Origin: Chrysomallon squamiferum
Taxonomy: Eukaryota; Mollusca; Gastropoda; Neomphalida; Peltospiridae
Assembly (NCBI GenBank): GCA_012295275.1
Contig: CM022675.1
Coordinates: 12,742,753 to 12,787,752 of the forward strand
Direction of reading: 5' to 3'
Length of the DNA stretch: 45,000 bases
The position numbers were made by a program, and so were the translations under genes. Under the pieces are notes generated by a model. It was not told where the DNA came from, searched no databases, and saw only the letters and a list, made by a program, of their open reading frames with translations. Of the stretch, positions 42,940 through 45,000 are shown piece by piece. How positions within the stretch are numbered: the stretch's first letter is position 1; every line of letters starts with the position of its first letter.

Positions 42940-45000
42940 TAAATAAATAAATAAGTAAAAAAATAATAATGTAAAAAAGAAAAAATTAATAATAATGAAA
43001 ATAGTAATAATAATAAAAACAAAATAAAATCTCAGCCTATATAGCTAATTAAATTACCACTATTTTCAAATTACTTTTTCAAAATTATTTTTTTTTTTTT
43101 CTGCAGTTTTAATTCTTCTACTGTTATACTGTTTTAAGTAACTTTAGTTTTACCATTCTTTTCAAATTCAGAAGAATATGGACATCCATAAAAATACACA
43201 CAAAAGTTGTGTTTTCTAGATAACACATCCCACACAGAGAATGAGATACTTTTAGGAACCTTGGAAATATTTGAAACCAACTTTGAGATATTCAAAAGCA
43301 ACAGAAATTAGTTTACTCAAAATGCTTTTAATGATTTTAATTTCTGATTGGGATCTATTGCTCTGGTATTTCCATAACTGCATCCATTGGCAAACATTCC
43401 ATTTAAAGTCTAAATATTCTCCCAAGCACTTTGTATCTGCTTTCTATTAGATACTTGATAAAATTAACAATTAAAATACAAGTAATAAATCACTCCAGTG
43501 GAAATTGCTACAATCTGTTGTAAATTAGAAGTATCAGTTCTCTTGGTCATTGTTAATTTCTATTGTTTTTCATCAAATTAATTCATAAATAGAGAGAAAA
43601 AAGAAAGTAACAGTAAAGAAAATAAAAAAGAATATTTGTAAATTCTTTAAACATGACAATGTTTGTGTCAGATCACCAGTACATTCATTTTCAACTTTAA
43701 ATAGAGAACATTCCTGTTGCTTCTCATTATAAACTTTATCCTTGTATTTAGTAGTTAATTTCAGTTGTTCAGATTTCTTTTTTCTTTTTCTTTTTTTAAA
43801 TAATAATTACAAATCAAAGAAATTTTTTTTTTAATTATCTGAGGTATCAATTTTTTTGTATCATTAAGATTGAACTTGAACACACCAATATGAACACATT
43901 TTTTATTTATTTTTTTTAAATTTTAAATTTATTTACCAAAATAAAAAGCAAGGATTTCTTTAAGACATATTTTAATATTAAATCAAGCAACATATCAATG
44001 TTCTCATCTGAAGGATTCGTTTTCTAAGTCTGAGCGCACAAGATGCGATAAGCATACATCCAAGATACACATAGTTATTCTTATTTCAATCTTTACAACT
44101 GAAGGCATGAATGCAAGAAATATTTCAGTCACTTAATTTTCTTGGATTCTGTGAGACTTAGTTTTCCAATATGGCTAAGATCTCAATTTTTTAACAAAAC
44201 ATAAAAAAATAAAAAATAAAAATCTACTTGGTAATTCACTCAATGCCATTAATAGCAGACATTCTTACTTTTCATAAAAGTGTGACTGAAGTATTTCTAG
44301 CAAACAAATCTTCAAATTATTTATTTAAAGTCATTAAGTCTTATTCCAAGAATTATTTTTCTAGTATCAAAGATCATGTTCAATTGCTGCTTTAAGCTAA
44401 CTGCTGTTGTTGTCAAATGTGACAGAAAATCCTCAAAAATTACTGCCAAACTCAAAGACTTGCGATGACAAAAACAAATCTGAGGAATAACTGTGTACAA
44501 GCCTCCTCACTGTTACACCTTCACGAGGGACACAAAAATCACCAATGGTTACAAAACCAAGCTCCTCTCTAAAGACAAACAAGATTTTTATATTTTTTTA
44601 CAACAGGGATCTGTTCAGCTCTCACTGCTACTGTGATTCTTGTCACCTGACTATCTCAACTTGAGGAAAAAACATATAACACCTCAAAAACTTCATCATT
44701 CTTCTGTGGAAATTCATCCACAGGCCTGCAGAATCACTCGTCAAGTGCTCCAATTAGAGGCCACTCATTAACTGACCACAAGCAGCTGTAGTCAGTTATT
44801 CACTCACTGACTACAAGCATTTCTAATCAGTGGTCATTTGTGAAATGACCACACATCTATAACCTCACTGACAGTTCCCGTTTCCATGGAAATTCTTATG
44901 GCACTTTGAGTAAATGATTATCACTGGATATAATGACCTGTGCCTGCTGTCCTGTATCACCTTGCAAAGAATTCAATTTTCTTTTTTTTTCATTTGAAGA
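40200..45000. other. Long AT-rich block poor in dinucleotide microsatellites, no ORFs of note
   Basis: In contrast to everything before it, this block has essentially no CA/GT or GA/CT tracts. It contains short TTTA/ATT runs, T runs, a G9 run at 42192-42200 and an A run at about 42906-42934. From about 44400 on, base complexity rises slightly. No coding exon is recognised. It could be a long 3' UTR or intron of a gene outside the window, or plain intergenic DNA. Confidence 0.45.

Overview
The window is nuclear DNA of an invertebrate animal. Genes are split by short introns (roughly 120-1,700 bases) with GT-AG borders. Exons are clearly richer in G+C than the very AT-rich introns and spacers, and microsatellites (AAT, GA/CT, CA/GT, ACAT, TAG types) are extremely dense. 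Gene content and texture fit a lophotrochozoan, most likely a mollusc; that placement is inference, since no species marker is present. There is no prokaryotic, phage, CRISPR or intact transposon content.

Five protein-coding loci can be assembled exon by exon. (1) 124-923, plus strand: the last two exons of an ENPP6-like phosphodiesterase whose body lies before the window. (2) 1647-6454, minus: a complete 10-exon, 449-residue membrane protein with a signal peptide, two EGF-like units, a ZP domain, a furin-type site and a transmembrane helix. (3) 9498-10730, minus: a complete 3-exon, 119-residue cysteine-rich, probably zinc-binding protein with a lysine tail, family not recognised. (4) 12246-17362, minus: a complete 7-exon, 440-residue ENPP6-like enzyme with every catalytic residue in place and one GC-AG intron. 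(5) 21507-28750, minus: a 10-exon SLC17-family anion transporter with an unusually long (about 377 residues) repeat-containing cytoplasmic tail and a probable C-terminal PDZ ligand. One of its exon junctions does not stay in frame with canonical splice sites.

Loci 1 and 4 are paralogues in opposite orientation: their last two coding exons have identical lengths and phases, and they flank loci 2 and 3. The 3' ends of loci 1 and 2 converge within about 50 bases. From 28.9 to 40 kb there is mostly repeat-rich spacer with a few G+C-richer islands. One island (36828-37005) looks like a coding exon whose splice phase fits exon 2 of the SLC17 gene. From about 40.2 kb to the end the sequence is AT-rich, poor in dinucleotide microsatellites and without convincing ORFs, perhaps a long 3' UTR or intron of a gene beyond the window.

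The strongest oddities are: a marked excess of the 8-base palindrome TGACGTCA (ten found by eye, eight in coding exons); a 60-base coding minisatellite in the SLC17 tail that carries this palindrome; the SLC17 exon 2/3 frame conflict; several private tandem repeats inside introns; and a perfect 12-base inverted repeat upstream of the ENPP6-like gene. I did not find a clearly new multi-gene system. All exon borders were read by eye and have not been checked against transcripts.
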